Shown: in pieces, positions 1-8,841 of the stretch
Position numbering within the stretch: the first letter of the stretch is position 1
Layout: each line of letters opens with the position of its first letter
Assembly (NCBI RefSeq): GCF_024612015.1
Contig: NZ_CP102512.1
Coordinates: 10,168,001-10,232,000, forward strand
DNA from: Streptomyces sp. CA-210063
GTDB taxonomy: Bacteria; Actinomycetota; Actinomycetes; Streptomycetales; Streptomycetaceae
Length of the DNA: 64,000 nt
Reading direction: 5' to 3'
Program-made: the position numbers and the translations under genes
Notes under the pieces: model-generated
What the model saw: only the letters and a program-made list of their open reading frames with translations
Databases searched by the model: none
Told to the model about the DNA's origin: nothing

Positions 1-1
1 G

Positions 2-769
2 GCCACGCTGGCGTTCTACGAGAACGTCCTGACCGAGGTCCTGGACATTTTCCCGTCCGAGTTCGTCCACATCGGCGGTGACGAGTGTGCCAAGGAGCAG
101 TGGCGGGCCAGCCCCACCGTCCAACGGCGCATCCGTGAACTGGGCCTGACGGACGAGGCTGGGATGCAGAGCTGGTTCATCCACCACTTCGACCGCTGGC
201 TGGCCGACCGGGGTCGAAGGCTTGTCGGCTGGGACGAAATCCTGGAGGGCGGCGTGGCACCGGGCGCGGTGGTGTCGTCCTGGCAGGGGTACGCGGGCGG
301 CATCGCCGCCGCCCGCGCGGGCCACGACGTCGTGATGTGCCCGCAGGAGCATGTCTACCTCGACTGGCGGCAGGCCGGCGGCCCCGGCGAGCCCATTCCC
401 ATCGCCCATGTGCGTACCTTGGAGGACGTTTACCGCTTCGAACCGGTGCCCGACTCCCTGAGCAGGACAGAAGCCGCCCATGTCATCGGTGTCCAGGCCA
501 ACGTCTGGACCGAGACGATGGACTCGGCCCGGGCCGTGGACTACATGGTCTTTCCTCGCTTGTCGGCCTTCGCCGAGGTCGCCTGGCGCCCTCTTCCTCC
601 GTCCTTCGAGCGCGACTTCGCCGACTTCGATCGGCGGATGGCCGCCGCACACTACGCCCGGCTCGACGCACTCGGCGTCGAATACCGCCCGCCGTCCGGC
701 CCCCGGCCCTGGCAGCAGCGACCCGGCGTCCGGGGCCGACCGAAGGAGGGCCCCCCGCCGGTGCGATGA
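2..769 (+). CDS. Beta-N-acetylhexosaminidase, GH20 (5'-truncated by window edge)
   Basis: This is the C-terminal part (about 255 residues) of a glycoside hydrolase family 20 enzyme, which removes terminal N-acetylglucosamine or N-acetylgalactosamine from chitooligosaccharides or glycoconjugates. The reading frame is open from the first bases of the window, so the gene begins upstream. The diagnostic HIGGDE motif, containing the Asp-Glu pair of substrate-assisted catalysis, lies near position 73. LVGWDEIL, the WQGY block and the QANVWTE / YMVFPRLSAFAEVAW segment follow in the usual order of the catalytic barrel. The C-terminal tail is short and Pro/Arg-rich. The stop is at 767-769. The next recognisable sequences are remnants, so no operon partner is evident downstream. 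Family assignment is secure; the exact substrate cannot be read from this fragment. Confidence 0.93.
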   Translation, partial: ATLAFYENVLTEVLDIFPSEFVHIGGDECAKEQWRASPTVQRRIRELGLTDEAGMQSWFIHHFDRWLADRGRRLVGWDEILEGGVAPGAVVSSWQGYAGGIAAARAGHDVVMCPQEHVYLDWRQAGGPGEPIPIAHVRTLEDVYRFEPVPDSLSRTEAAHVIGVQANVWTETMDSARAVDYMVFPRLSAFAEVAWRPLPPSFERDFADFDRRMAAAHYARLDALGVEYRPPSGPRPWQQRPGVRGRPKEGPPPVR

Positions 770-894
770 GCCAGATACCGTTTGCATCCGGACGAGCCAT
801 AGTTACGTGTGGGACATCTGCCCACGCAGGCGCGTGCGGCCTCGTAGGGGGCCTCTGATCGTCGGGCCGGCGCAGGACAAGCGGTCCGCGCATC

Positions 895-1014
895 GGCCCC
901 GTGCCGTCGGACCGGGGCAGGCCGGTGGCGTGGTCGACGCGGGAGATGATTGCGGTTGCACAGAGGCAGGTTCTTGAGGACGAACGGACTCACCAGGGGG
1001 CCATTGACGCTCAT
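895..1014 (-). pseudogene. N-terminal remnant of an old-yellow-enzyme-type flavin oxidoreductase
   Basis: On the minus strand an ATG at 1014 is preceded by GGAGG at good spacing. It opens MSVNGPLVSPFVLKNLPLC-NR, which matches the entry strand of NADH:flavin oxidoreductases (typical pattern LF-P--LKNL-LRNRI). Around 950 the frame is lost: removing one base restores N-R-I-I-S-R-V-D-H-A-T-G. Similarity fades by about 895. I read this as the first ~40 codons of a lost gene. A full-length member of the same superfamily is at 7596-8657, but this fragment is not an obvious copy of it. The stretch from 770 to 895 holds nothing else that I can support. Confidence 0.45.
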
Positions 1015-1130
1015 TCCGCACCTCCGGTGCTGCGCGGCCAGTCGACGCTCTGGCCGACGCCGTGTGCTTCGGCCCGCTGGTAGATGCTCCAGGCCGCCGC
1101 AGCGTCCTGAACTCCGAGGCCGTGTCGCGG

Positions 1131-2608
1131 TGCTCGGCCGGCCCCAATGCGGCTGCCGGCCGCACGCTGGGCGGCGGCAGCGCCACCGTCTTCCCGCCGT
1201 ACGTCGTCTCACCACTCGATGGCCTTCGCGCCGCGCTCGGCGACACCGTCCAGGTCGAGTACGCGCCGGGGGTTCGTACGCTGACCCGGCTTACCCCGGC
1301 CGTCCCGGGACTGACGCGCGTACCGGGCGGCGACTCGGACGGTGTGGAGGTCCGCTTCCGGGCCGCAGACGGGAATCTGCTGGGAAGTGAGTACCGCCGC
1401 ACCGGCAAGTTCACCTGGCTCGGCCCGCGGATGAGCGACCTGCCCACCGACCAGATCGCCACCCTCGAGGTCCACGCCCGTCTGCGCGCCGCCACGACGG
1501 GCGAGTACCTCGTCGGCGCCGGCGGGGTGGGCCGGTTCCGGCTCACCGTGGACGACCGGCCGGTCTTCGACGAACAACTCGCACTACGGCCCGGAGCGGA
1601 CCCCGCCGAGGCGACCTCCTGCCCACCGCAGCATGCCGCGCCCCTGGTACTCGAGGCAGGCCAGCAGGTCGATCTCGTGCTGTACCACGACCTGCGCTCC
1701 GGCGGCGGGCTGTCCTTCGACGTGGCAATCACCCATCTGGAGTTCCTCCTCCAGCCCCGGCCCCGCCGGAGGACGAAGAGCTGGAACGGGCGGTGGCGCT
1801 CGCCCGCCAGGCGGATGTCGCCGTGGTCGTGGTCGGCACCACCGCCGAGGTGGAGAGCGAGGGCTTCGACCGCGCCTCCCTTGCCCTGCCGGGCCGCCAG
1901 GACGAGCTCGTCCGCCGCGTCGCCGCCGTCAACCCGCGCACCGTGGTCGTCGTCAACAGCGGTGCGCCCGTGCTGGTGCCGTGGGCCGACGAGGTACCCG
2001 CCGTGCTGCTGACCTGGTTCCCCGGCCAGGAGTTCGGCCACGCCCTGGCGGATGTACTGCTCGGCCGCACCGAGCCCGGCGGCCGCCTGCCCATGAGCTG
2101 GCCGGCCACGGCCGAGCACCTGCCGCCGACCACACCGGTGGATGGGGTCCTGGTCTACGAAGAAGGCCTGTCCATCGGCTACCGGTCCTATCAGCGCGAC
2201 GGCCGCAGGCCCCTCTACCCCTTCGGCCACGGCCTCGGCTACACCACCTGGCAGTACCTCAAGGCCCAGGCGCCGGCGTCCGTCGCCCCCGACGGCGAGG
2301 TCACTCTGACCGTGCGGCTGCACAACACCGGCACGAGGGCGGGCCGGGAAGTCGTCCAGGTCTACGCCTCCGCTCCGCACAGCTCAGTTCCCCGCCCCTC
2401 CCGATGGCTGGCGGGCTTCGCCACCGCCGAGGCCCGGCCCGGAGAGGAGACCAGCGTCGAGGTGACCCTTCCCGCCGCTGTCTTCCGGCACTGGGACACC
2501 GCACGCCACGCCTGGGCCGTCGAGCCAGGCACATACCGCCTCGAGATCGGCCGCTCGTGGGAAAAGACCCCCCTGACAACCGAGATCACAGTGCCGGCGG
2601 TGGACTGA
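1131..2608 (+). pseudogene. Broken GH3 beta-glucosidase with PA14 insert
   Basis: Similarity begins inside the second domain of a GH3 enzyme, at GPNAA-RT-GGGSATVFPPYV, continues through a PA14-type carbohydrate-binding insert (about 1290-1740), and resumes with ELERAVALARQADVAVVVVG. The latter carries the SEGFDR segment (general acid/base region), the KLPMSWP-like block (here RLPMSWPAT), YPFGHGLGYT and a C-terminal fibronectin-III-like domain ending at 2608. Two lesions are visible. The whole N-terminal TIM barrel, which holds the nucleophilic Asp, is missing. A frameshift near 1755-1770 also separates the PA14 part from the acid/base part (frames 3 and 2). Intact PA14-type GH3 enzymes are about 800 residues; this remnant encodes about 490. 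It cannot make an active beta-glucosidase unless a sequencing error explains the frameshift, and that would still not supply the missing barrel. Confidence 0.85.
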
Positions 2609-2624
2609 CTGCCCCGTTGAGACG

Positions 2625-2668
2625 GGGCGCTGCCGCAACCAACCTGACAGGACGCGGCAGCGCCCTTT
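2625..2668 (+). terminator. Rho-independent-type terminator after the GH3 remnant
   Basis: A perfect 12-bp stem (GGGCGCTGCCGC at 2625-2636 with GCGGCAGCGCCC at 2654-2665) and a 17-nt loop are followed by TTT. It lies 17 bp after the GH3 stop and faces the end of the convergent acyl-CoA synthetase gene. Confidence 0.7.
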
Positions 2669-2857
2669 CCATCACAACCATGGGAGCTCATCTGCCGGTA
2701 AGCCGTACGATCCGGACGCGCTCGCCGGTTCGGCCTGCGCACGGCAGAGGTCCGGATGCGCGCCATCGGCGCGGTCGTCACCGCCCCCGCCCCGGCCGTG
2801 TCGCGCGGAGTCCGGTGGACGCGCTCGCCCACCGGTGGCCGGGCGGAAGTCACCTAC

Positions 2858-4747
2858 TCATGGGGTATGCCCGGCGCGGCGGAGAACCGGGCGCAGGGTC
2901 TCGATGACGCTGGGGTCGTCCACGGTGGAGGGGATGGGTTCGTCGTGGCCGTCGGCGATGCCGCGCATGGTCTTGCGGAGGATCTTTCCGGAGCGGGTCT
3001 TGGGCAGGGCGGTGACGACCGTGACGTCCTTGAGGGAGGCGACGGCGCCGATGCGCTCGCGTACGAGTTGGACGAGTTCGGCCTCGACCTCGCTCGGTTC
3101 GCGGTTGCTGCCTGCTTTCAGGACGACGAAGCCGCGTGGGATCTGTCCCTTGAGTTGGTCGGCGACGCCGATGACGGCGCATTCGGCGACGTCGGGGTGG
3201 GCGGCCAGGGCCTCTTCCATGCTGCCGGTGGACAGTCGGTGGCCGGCGACGTTGATGACGTCGTCGGTGCGGCCCATGACGAAGACGTAGCCGTCGTCGT
3301 CGATGTGGCCGCTGTCGCCGGTGAGGTAGTAGCCGTCGTAGGCGGAGAGGTAGGAGGCGATGTAGCGGTCGTCGTCGTTCCAGAGCGTGGGGAGTGCGCC
3401 GGGCGGCAGGGGGAGCTTCACGACGATCGCGCCGTCGACGCCCGCGGGCGTCGGCTCGCCCGAAGCGTCGAGCACGCGGACGTCCCAGCCCGGCAGCGGG
3501 CGGGTCGGGGAGCCGGGCTTGAGGGGAGCCGCTTGGATGCCCACGGGGTTGGCGACGATGGGCCAGCCGGTCTCGGTCTGCCACCAGTGGTCGATCACCG
3601 GGACGCCCAGCAGGGCGCTCGCCCAGTGATAGGTCTCGGGGTCGAGGCGCTCGCCGGCGAGGAAGAGGTAGCGCAGGTGGGAGAGGTCGTAGTCGGCGGT
3701 GAGCGCCCCCTTCGGGTCCTCCTTCCTGATGGCCCGGAAGGCGGTGGGCGCCGTGAACATGGTCTTGGCCCGGTATGTGGCGGCGATGCGCCAGAACTGG
3801 CCCGCGTCCGGGGTGCCGACCGGCTTGCCCTCGTACAGGACCGTCGTGGCGCCGGCCAGCAGGGGTGCGTAGACGATGTAGGAGTGCCCGACGACCCAGC
3901 CGATGTCGGAGCCGGTGAACATCGTCTCGCCCGGGCCCACGTCGTAGACGGCTCCCATCGACCAGTGCAGGGCGACCGCGTAGCCGCCGCAGTCACGCAC
4001 GACTCCCTTGGGCTTTCCGGTCGTTCCCGACGTGCAGAGGATGTAGAGCGGATCGGTGGCGGCGACGGGAACGCAGTCGGCCGGCGGCGCGGTAGCGACC
4101 AGGTCGGCCCAGTCGAGATCGTCCGGCCCCAGCGCGGACGGCGCCTGCGGGCGTTGCAGGATCACGCGCTTTTCCGGCTTGTGGACGGCGAGTTCGATGG
4201 CCCGGTCGAGCAGGGGCTTGTAGGCGATGACGCGCTTGCCCTCGATGCCGCAGGAGGCGGAGACGACCACTTTGGGGGCGGCGTCGTCGATGCGGAGGGC
4301 GAGTTCGTGCGGGGCGAACCCGCCGAAGACGACCGAGTGGACCGCGCCGATGCGCGCGCAGGCCAGCATCGCGACGGCGGCCTCGGGAACCATCGGCATG
4401 TAGATCACCACGCGGTCGCCGTGCCCCACGCCGAGCTGAGCGAGGGCTCCGGCGAAGGCCGCCACCTCGTCCCTCAGCTGCGCGTAGGTGTAGGTGCGCC
4501 GGGTGTCGGTCACGGGCGAGTCGTAGACGAGCGCGGCCTGGTCGCCGCGGCCGGCTTCGACATGCCGGTCGACCGCGTTGAAACAGACGTTGAGCCGTCC
4601 CTCGGGAAACCAGCGGTAGAAGGGCGCGCCCGAGGAGTCCAGGGCGTGTCGTGGAGCGACATCCCAGTCGATGCCCTCTGCCGCCTTCAGCCAGAAACCT
4701 TCCGGGTCTTCGGTGCTGGCGCGGAAGGCATCCTCGTATGTTCCCAT
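2858..4747 (-). CDS. Propionyl/acetyl-CoA synthetase (PrpE-like), 629 aa
   Basis: This AMP-forming acyl-CoA synthetase activates a short-chain carboxylate (propionate or acetate most likely) with ATP and CoA. It starts with the ACS-type N-terminal domain (YEDAFRASTEDPEGFWLKAAE), has the phosphate-binding loop ILCTSGTTGKPKG, then WWQTETGWPI, the hinge block YYLTGDSGHIDDDGYVFVMGR with DDVINVAGHRLSTG, and ends with the catalytic lysine in TRSGKILRKTMR. Length and the ending IADG fit the PrpE/ACSS3 branch better than Acs. I chose the ATG at 4747 because AAGGAG stands 8 bases upstream; an open frame continues a further 63 codons but lacks family similarity. The gene stands alone, convergent with the GH3 remnant. 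No regulator is adjacent, and the upstream 323 bp show no clear operator. Confidence 0.93.
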   Translation of the reverse strand: MGTYEDAFRASTEDPEGFWLKAAEGIDWDVAPRHALDSSGAPFYRWFPEGRLNVCFNAVDRHVEAGRGDQAALVYDSPVTDTRRTYTYAQLRDEVAAFAGALAQLGVGHGDRVVIYMPMVPEAAVAMLACARIGAVHSVVFGGFAPHELALRIDDAAPKVVVSASCGIEGKRVIAYKPLLDRAIELAVHKPEKRVILQRPQAPSALGPDDLDWADLVATAPPADCVPVAATDPLYILCTSGTTGKPKGVVRDCGGYAVALHWSMGAVYDVGPGETMFTGSDIGWVVGHSYIVYAPLLAGATTVLYEGKPVGTPDAGQFWRIAATYRAKTMFTAPTAFRAIRKEDPKGALTADYDLSHLRYLFLAGERLDPETYHWASALLGVPVIDHWWQTETGWPIVANPVGIQAAPLKPGSPTRPLPGWDVRVLDASGEPTPAGVDGAIVVKLPLPPGALPTLWNDDDRYIASYLSAYDGYYLTGDSGHIDDDGYVFVMGRTDDVINVAGHRLSTGSMEEALAAHPDVAECAVIGVADQLKGQIPRGFVVLKAGSNREPSEVEAELVQLVRERIGAVASLKDVTVVTALPKTRSGKILRKTMRGIADGHDEPIPSTVDDPSVIETLRPVLRRAGHTP

Positions 4748-5070
4748 CGCGCACTCCTTTGTGGCATCGAGGGACGGTGGTGGACTGCGGGCGGAGCGGT
4801 GTCCGACACAAGTACCGTATGCCGGCCGGCATGGTCGAGCAGGATGCAGGACATCGCCTCGCGCAAGGGACCGGTCGCGCAGGAGGGGCGCGCTTCGGCG
4901 GGACGGGAACGTGGGCCCCGCCAACGAGGTTGTCACGGAAGCGGGAGCGGAAGGCGCGCCGAGACGCCTACAGCGGCGGCTCTACGCGACCGTAGGCGCC
5001 GTTGGATCGCCGCCGGGTCGTCGCCCCTCCGGTGACTGCGCTGGACGGAGGGTCTGTGGCCGGTCCGGTC
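4748..5070. other. Intergenic, no gene seen
   Basis: This stretch separates two minus-strand genes. It should contain the promoter of the acyl-CoA synthetase gene. I see only short open frames without codon-use or motif support and no convincing terminator hairpin. Confidence 0.5.
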
Positions 5071-6084
5071 TCAGTCGTGGTCGGGCCCCATGGAGACCAC
5101 GACCTTGCCGGCCTTGGTGCGGCCTTGCTCGACGTGCGCCATCGCCTCGAGCGTCTGGTCGAACGGGAAGGTGCTGTCGATGATCGGGCGGAGCTTCCCG
5201 CTGTCGTAGAGGGCGCCGAGTTTGCGCAGCTGGGAGCCGTTGGCCTGCATGAAGAAGAACTGGTAGCGCACGCCGAGCGCCTTCGCCTGCTTGCGGATCT
5301 TGCGGCTGAGGGTGTTCATGACCAGGCCCAGGAAGGAGGGGGCGCCGAGCTGCTTGGCGAAGCCGGCGTCCGGCGGGCCGACGACGCTGATGGCCAGGCC
5401 GCCGGGCTTCAGCACGGTCAGCGACTTCTCGAGGTTCGCTCCGCCCAGGGAGTCCAGCACCAGGTCGTAGCCGGACAGCACTTTGGAGAAGTCTTCCTTG
5501 GTGTAGTCGACGACGATGTCGGCGCCGAGGCTCCTGACCAGCTTCTCGGTGTCGGTGTTCGTGGTCGTCGCCACTGTGGCGCCCAGGTGCTTGGCGAGTT
5601 GGATGACTGTCGAGCCGAGGCCGCCGGCACCGGCGTGGATGAGCACCTTGTGTCCCGGCTTCACGTGGGCACGGTCGACGAGAATCTGCCAGGCGGCCAG
5701 GGCCACCAGCGGCACTGCGGCTGCCTCGTGGAGGGTGAGGGAGGCCGGTTTGGGGGCGACATCGTCCATGTCGATCGCGATGAACTCCGCGAAGCTGCCG
5801 ATCCGCAGGTCGCGTGGACGGGCGTAGACCTCGTCGCCGACTTCGAGGCCGTGTACGGCGGAGCCGACCCGCGTCACGACGCCGGCCACGTCGTGGCCGA
5901 GCACGAACGGACGCTTGTACTTCAGGAGCTGCTTGAACTCCCCGTTGCGGACCATTTTGTCCAGCGGGTTGATACTGGCGGCGCTCACTCTGACCAGGAC
6001 GTCGCGGTCCCCGACGGTGGGCTCGGGTACCTCTGCGGCGCGCGCGCCGTCCTTGCCGTACTTCTCGACGACGAATGCCTTCAC
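5071..6084 (-). CDS. NADP-dependent zinc-less alcohol dehydrogenase / quinone oxidoreductase
   Basis: This 337-residue medium-chain dehydrogenase of the quinone-oxidoreductase type would reduce quinones or activated enones with NADPH. The N-terminal GroES-like fold carries ASINPLDKMVRNGE and LGHDVAGVV; the catalytic-zinc cysteine of true alcohol dehydrogenases is absent. The Rossmann motif is HAGAGGLGSTVIQLAKHLGA, followed by ADIVVDYTKEDF and GYDLVLDSLGG. The GTG at 6084 is chosen because GGAAAGG precedes it and VKAFVVEKYG is the family start. It is divergent from a broken HxlR regulator gene, and a 22-bp inverted repeat lies between them (6202-6223). HxlR proteins commonly control such quinone reductases, so the gene may have lost its local repressor or may now answer to the intact paralogue at 12686. 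Confidence 0.9.
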   Translation of the reverse strand: MKAFVVEKYGKDGARAAEVPEPTVGDRDVLVRVSAASINPLDKMVRNGEFKQLLKYKRPFVLGHDVAGVVTRVGSAVHGLEVGDEVYARPRDLRIGSFAEFIAIDMDDVAPKPASLTLHEAAAVPLVALAAWQILVDRAHVKPGHKVLIHAGAGGLGSTVIQLAKHLGATVATTTNTDTEKLVRSLGADIVVDYTKEDFSKVLSGYDLVLDSLGGANLEKSLTVLKPGGLAISVVGPPDAGFAKQLGAPSFLGLVMNTLSRKIRKQAKALGVRYQFFFMQANGSQLRKLGALYDSGKLRPIIDSTFPFDQTLEAMAHVEQGRTKAGKVVVSMGPDHD

Positions 6085-6201
6085 GCCGGCCGCCTTTCCA
6101 GTGGGTTTTCCGGTGGTTGATGTGATTCTTCGCGCAGGTCGCCCTGCGCGCCCGTTTCTCGCGTGCGGCCGGGTTGATGTGCTGGCCAAGACGCTACTCC
6201 C

Positions 6202-6223
6202 TGAGTATGGAAAAGTAAACTCA
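6202..6223 (+). promoter_or_regulatory. HxlR-type operator candidate (copy A)
   Basis: TGAGT at 6202-6206 and ACTCA at 6219-6223 form an inverted repeat around an A-rich core (TATGGAAAAGTAA). The sequence AAAAGTAAACTCA is repeated exactly in front of the intact HxlR gene (12652-12664). It lies between the divergent oxidoreductase and the HxlR remnant, where an autoregulatory operator is expected. Confidence 0.55.
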
Positions 6224-6241
6224 GGCAGGTGGGGATCACCC

Positions 6242-6416
6242 ATGGACACGAGGCCCCACGCTCTTCAGGACGCCGGCATGGACCCCCGTCGCGACCGGGA
6301 CATGTCGGGCTGCTCGTGCCCGGACCCTCGAGGTCGTGGGTGAGAAGTGGACGATCCTGATCCTGCGAAGTCCGGTACGGCTCGTCCCGCTTCGGCGACC
6401 TCGAACGCGTCGTCTG
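6242..6416 (+). pseudogene. HxlR-family regulator remnant
   Basis: The translation starts MDTRPHALQDAGMDPRRDRD and then, with frame changes, reads A-R-T-L-E-V-V-G-E-K-W-T-I-L-I-L-R and E-V-R-Y-G-S-S-R-F-G-D-L-E-R-V-V. That is the first half of an HxlR winged-helix protein, matching the intact paralogue at 12686-13195 in order and spacing. At least two frameshifts (near 6320 and 6372) and loss of the C-terminal half make it non-functional. It was probably the regulator of the divergent oxidoreductase. Confidence 0.8.
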
Positions 6417-6419
6417 GCC

Positions 6420-6870
6420 CGGGCCTGGGGGAGGCGGACCTTGGTGCGATTGCCGCAGCGGGACGTGGGGCGCCGGGGGCGGTTGTGGGTGGGGGAGCGG
6501 TCCGGGAAGCGCAGGGCGTACATGTCCGCGCCGCAGACGGGTAAGCGCCGGATCTCGCTGGACAGGGGCAGATCGACGGCGTCCTGGGCGGTCAGTGCCG
6601 GCGCGGCTGCGGGATCGGTGGCGATGCTCGTGGGGCAGCAGGCCCCAGGCGTTCGTCCGTGCTGGTCATGTGCAGGGTGGGCCGGAGGATCTCGGCTGCT
6701 CGGTTGAGTGTTGTGAGGCCGCTGGATGCGGGCAGCCGGCCGTCGGCGGCCGCGAGTACGGCCCGGCCGATCGCCTCGCACAGTCGTCGCTCCGACGCCA
6801 GGACGGCGGCAGCGGCGGGGCTCCGCAAAATGGGTGCGGACGCATGGAGACCCGCCCTTGCGACGGGCCC
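6420..6870 (-). pseudogene. CGNR zinc-finger protein remnant
   Basis: Read on the minus strand, one frame gives the alpha-helical ABATE-like part (AVLASERRLCEAIGRAVLAA followed by RLPASSGLTTLNRAAE). Another frame gives the C-terminal zinc-finger signature RSPTHNR ... CGNRTKVRLPQAR. Joined, they match the two-domain CGNR family (helical N-domain plus CGNR finger), as seen intact at 52340-52981. Frames shift at least once between the halves, and the N-terminus is lost. It is convergent with the HxlR remnant, exactly as a second CGNR remnant is convergent with the intact HxlR gene at 13.2 kb. Confidence 0.72.
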
Positions 6871-6891
6871 GAACGCCCCTTGACCACGTGA

Positions 6892-7209
6892 CTCTACGTG
6901 CTGACGTTCACCCAGGCCCTGCAGCAGGAACTCGCCGAGAGCCCCATCACCGTGCAGGCCGTGCTGCCAGGCGCTGTCCGCACGGAACTCTGGGACGGCT
7001 CCGGCGTCGACCTCGAGGCGCTTCCCGACGAGTCGATCATGAGTGTGGACGACGCCGTAGACGCGGCGCTCGCCGGCCTCGACGCCGGGGAGCCCGTCAC
7101 CATCCCGTCCCTGCCCCAGGTCAGCGACTGGGAGTCGTTCGAGAAGGCACGTCAGGCGCTCGTTCCGAATCTGTCGCAGCGGGTCCCGGCCGACCGCTAC
7201 CGCGGCTGA
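6892..7209 (+). pseudogene. C-terminal fragment of a short-chain dehydrogenase
   Basis: The frame reads LYVLTFTQALQQELAESPI, VQAVLPGAVRTELWDGSG and a typical SDR tail ending at 7209. These correspond to the helix after the catalytic Tyr-x3-Lys and the substrate loop of classical SDR enzymes. The nucleotide-binding half (TGxxxGxG) and the catalytic Tyr/Lys are missing, so the fragment of about 105 residues cannot be an active enzyme. An in-frame CTG/GTG could start translation, but no ribosome-binding site supports it. Confidence 0.75.
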
Positions 7210-7595
7210 CCGCCGATCGCTCCCGCCGCTGACCGCTGCCGCTGGCCGCTGACGCTCCCGCGACGGACCGTCGCTCCGACTCCGGTGCGGGAGTCCCATT
7301 CCTGACGACGGTACGGCCGGTGCTTCACGCGGCCGATGCGTCCTCCGGCACGGGAGAGGGCCGACGCGCTCGGCTTCCTCCCCTCGCCCGGTCAAACAGC
7401 CGGGCTCGGCACTGCAATGGCGGCGGTCATGCGCTCTGGAGGCTCCTCCGCACCGTCGACTGCCTCCCCACGCAATCTGCCTTCCATGGTGGAAGGTCAC
7501 CGGCCCATCCGGCTGGCCACCGCGTACGCGGTACTCGCGGCATCCGCCACCACCCCCAGCCCTCTCCCGCCCTTCCCTTGATTTGAGGAATCACC
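7210..7595. other. Intergenic before the ene-reductase gene
   Basis: There is no supportable gene on either strand. The last bases supply the ribosome-binding site of the next gene (GAGGAATCACC-ATG). Several short open frames here lack any recognisable motif. Confidence 0.5.
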
Positions 7596-8657
7596 ATGCT
7601 GAATGCCCTGTGGAACCCGATCGTCACCGGGGAGATCGCCCTGCCGCACCGGCTGGCCATGGCCCCCCTGACGCGGAGCCGGTCCACCCCGGGCGGCGTG
7701 CCGACCGAGCTGAACGCCGAGTACTACGCCCAGCGCGCCTCGCACGCCCTCATCATCACCGAGGGCACCCAGCCCTCCGCCGACGGACAGGGCTACCTGC
7801 TCACCCCCGGCATCTACTCCGAGGAGCACATCGCCGGGTGGCGTAAGGTCACCGACGCCGTACACAAGGCCGACGGGCGCCTCGTCATCCAGCTCATGCA
7901 CGCCGGCCGTATGTCCCACCCCGACAACACCCCCCACCACCGGCAGCCGGTGGCCCCCTCCGCGGTCCAGCCGGACGGCGCCATGTTCACCCCGGCCGGC
8001 CTCCAGGAGATTCCGGTACCGCGCGAACTGTCCACCGAGGAAGTCGCCACCACGGTCGACGACTTCCGCCGCGCCGCAGCGGCCGCCGTCGCGGCAGGCG
8101 CCGACGGCGTCGAGATCCACGGCGCCAACGGCTACCTGGTACACCAGTTCCTGTCCGACAACACCAACCAGCGCACCGACCGCTACGGCGGCTCCCTCGA
8201 CAACCGCGTCCGCTTCGCCGTCGAGGTCGCCACCGCCGTGGCCGACGAGATCGGCGCCGGCCGCACCGGCATCCGCATCTCCCCCGGCAACCCCTTCAAC
8301 GACATAGCCGAGAGCGACACCCACGAGCTGTACCCCGCCCTCGTGCGTGCTCTCGCCCCGCTCAACCTCGCCTACCTGCACATCGCCCACGGCGGCGACG
8401 ATGAACTCCTGCACACCTTCCGCAAGTTGTGGCCGACCACACTGCTCCTCAACCGGGCCGGCACCGACATCCCCACCCGAGCCAAGGACATCGAAGACGG
8501 CCTCGCGGACGTCATCACCGTGGGTTCGATGGCTCTCGCCAACCCCGACCTCGTCGAGCGCGTACGCGCCAACGCCCCCCTCAACACCCCAGACCCCAAC
8601 ACCTTCTACGGCGGCGGCGCGGCCGGCTACACCGACTACCCCCTCCACACCGCCTGA
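7596..8657 (+). CDS. Alkene (ene) reductase of the old yellow enzyme family, NemA-like
   Basis: This 353-residue FMN-dependent ene-reductase would reduce activated C=C bonds such as those of N-ethylmaleimide or enones with NAD(P)H. The landmarks are in order: LPHRLAMAPLTRSRS, ITEGTQPS, QLMHAGRMSHP, the substrate-binding pair in EIHGANGYLVHQFLSD (His-x-x-Asn), NTNQRTDRYGGSLDNRVRF and the C-terminal phosphate-binding ITVGSMALANPDLVER. Length is normal and the start has GAGGAA eight bases upstream. A strong terminator follows the stop. It sits among HxlR, TetR and thioesterase genes, the usual company of electrophile- and quinone-responsive enzymes. Confidence 0.95.
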   Translation: MLNALWNPIVTGEIALPHRLAMAPLTRSRSTPGGVPTELNAEYYAQRASHALIITEGTQPSADGQGYLLTPGIYSEEHIAGWRKVTDAVHKADGRLVIQLMHAGRMSHPDNTPHHRQPVAPSAVQPDGAMFTPAGLQEIPVPRELSTEEVATTVDDFRRAAAAAVAAGADGVEIHGANGYLVHQFLSDNTNQRTDRYGGSLDNRVRFAVEVATAVADEIGAGRTGIRISPGNPFNDIAESDTHELYPALVRALAPLNLAYLHIAHGGDDELLHTFRKLWPTTLLLNRAGTDIPTRAKDIEDGLADVITVGSMALANPDLVERVRANAPLNTPDPNTFYGGGAAGYTDYPLHTA

Positions 8658-8668
8658 GCAGAGCACCC

Positions 8669-8699
8669 GGCGCCCGAGGGAAACGTCCCCTCGGGCGCC
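8669..8699 (+). terminator. Terminator after the ene-reductase gene
   Basis: A perfect 12-bp stem GGCGCCCGAGGG (8669-8680) pairs with CCCTCGGGCGCC (8688-8699) across a 7-nt loop, 12 bp after the stop. There is no U-tract, as is common in Streptomyces. Confidence 0.75.
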
Positions 8700-8841
8700 C
8701 GGGCATGGCTGCGACACACACCAGCCTCACCATCGACGAGTCGCCCAGGGGGCAGCGGGCCGCCGCCGAGCGGAGTGCGGAACATCGATGCACTTCCTGT
8801 TGTCTCGGCTGACCCACCGACCGAGGGCTCTGCCTGCGGAG

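Noticed and set aside
2858..2900. Hairpins inside coding GC-rich sequence as terminators
   Set aside because: Many imperfect stems exist in high-GC coding DNA; I kept only strong stems directly after stop codons.
2756..5035. Very long plus-strand open frame (759 codons)
   Set aside because: It is the antisense of the acyl-CoA synthetase gene; the translation is low in complexity (Gly/Val/Asp-rich) and has no domain.
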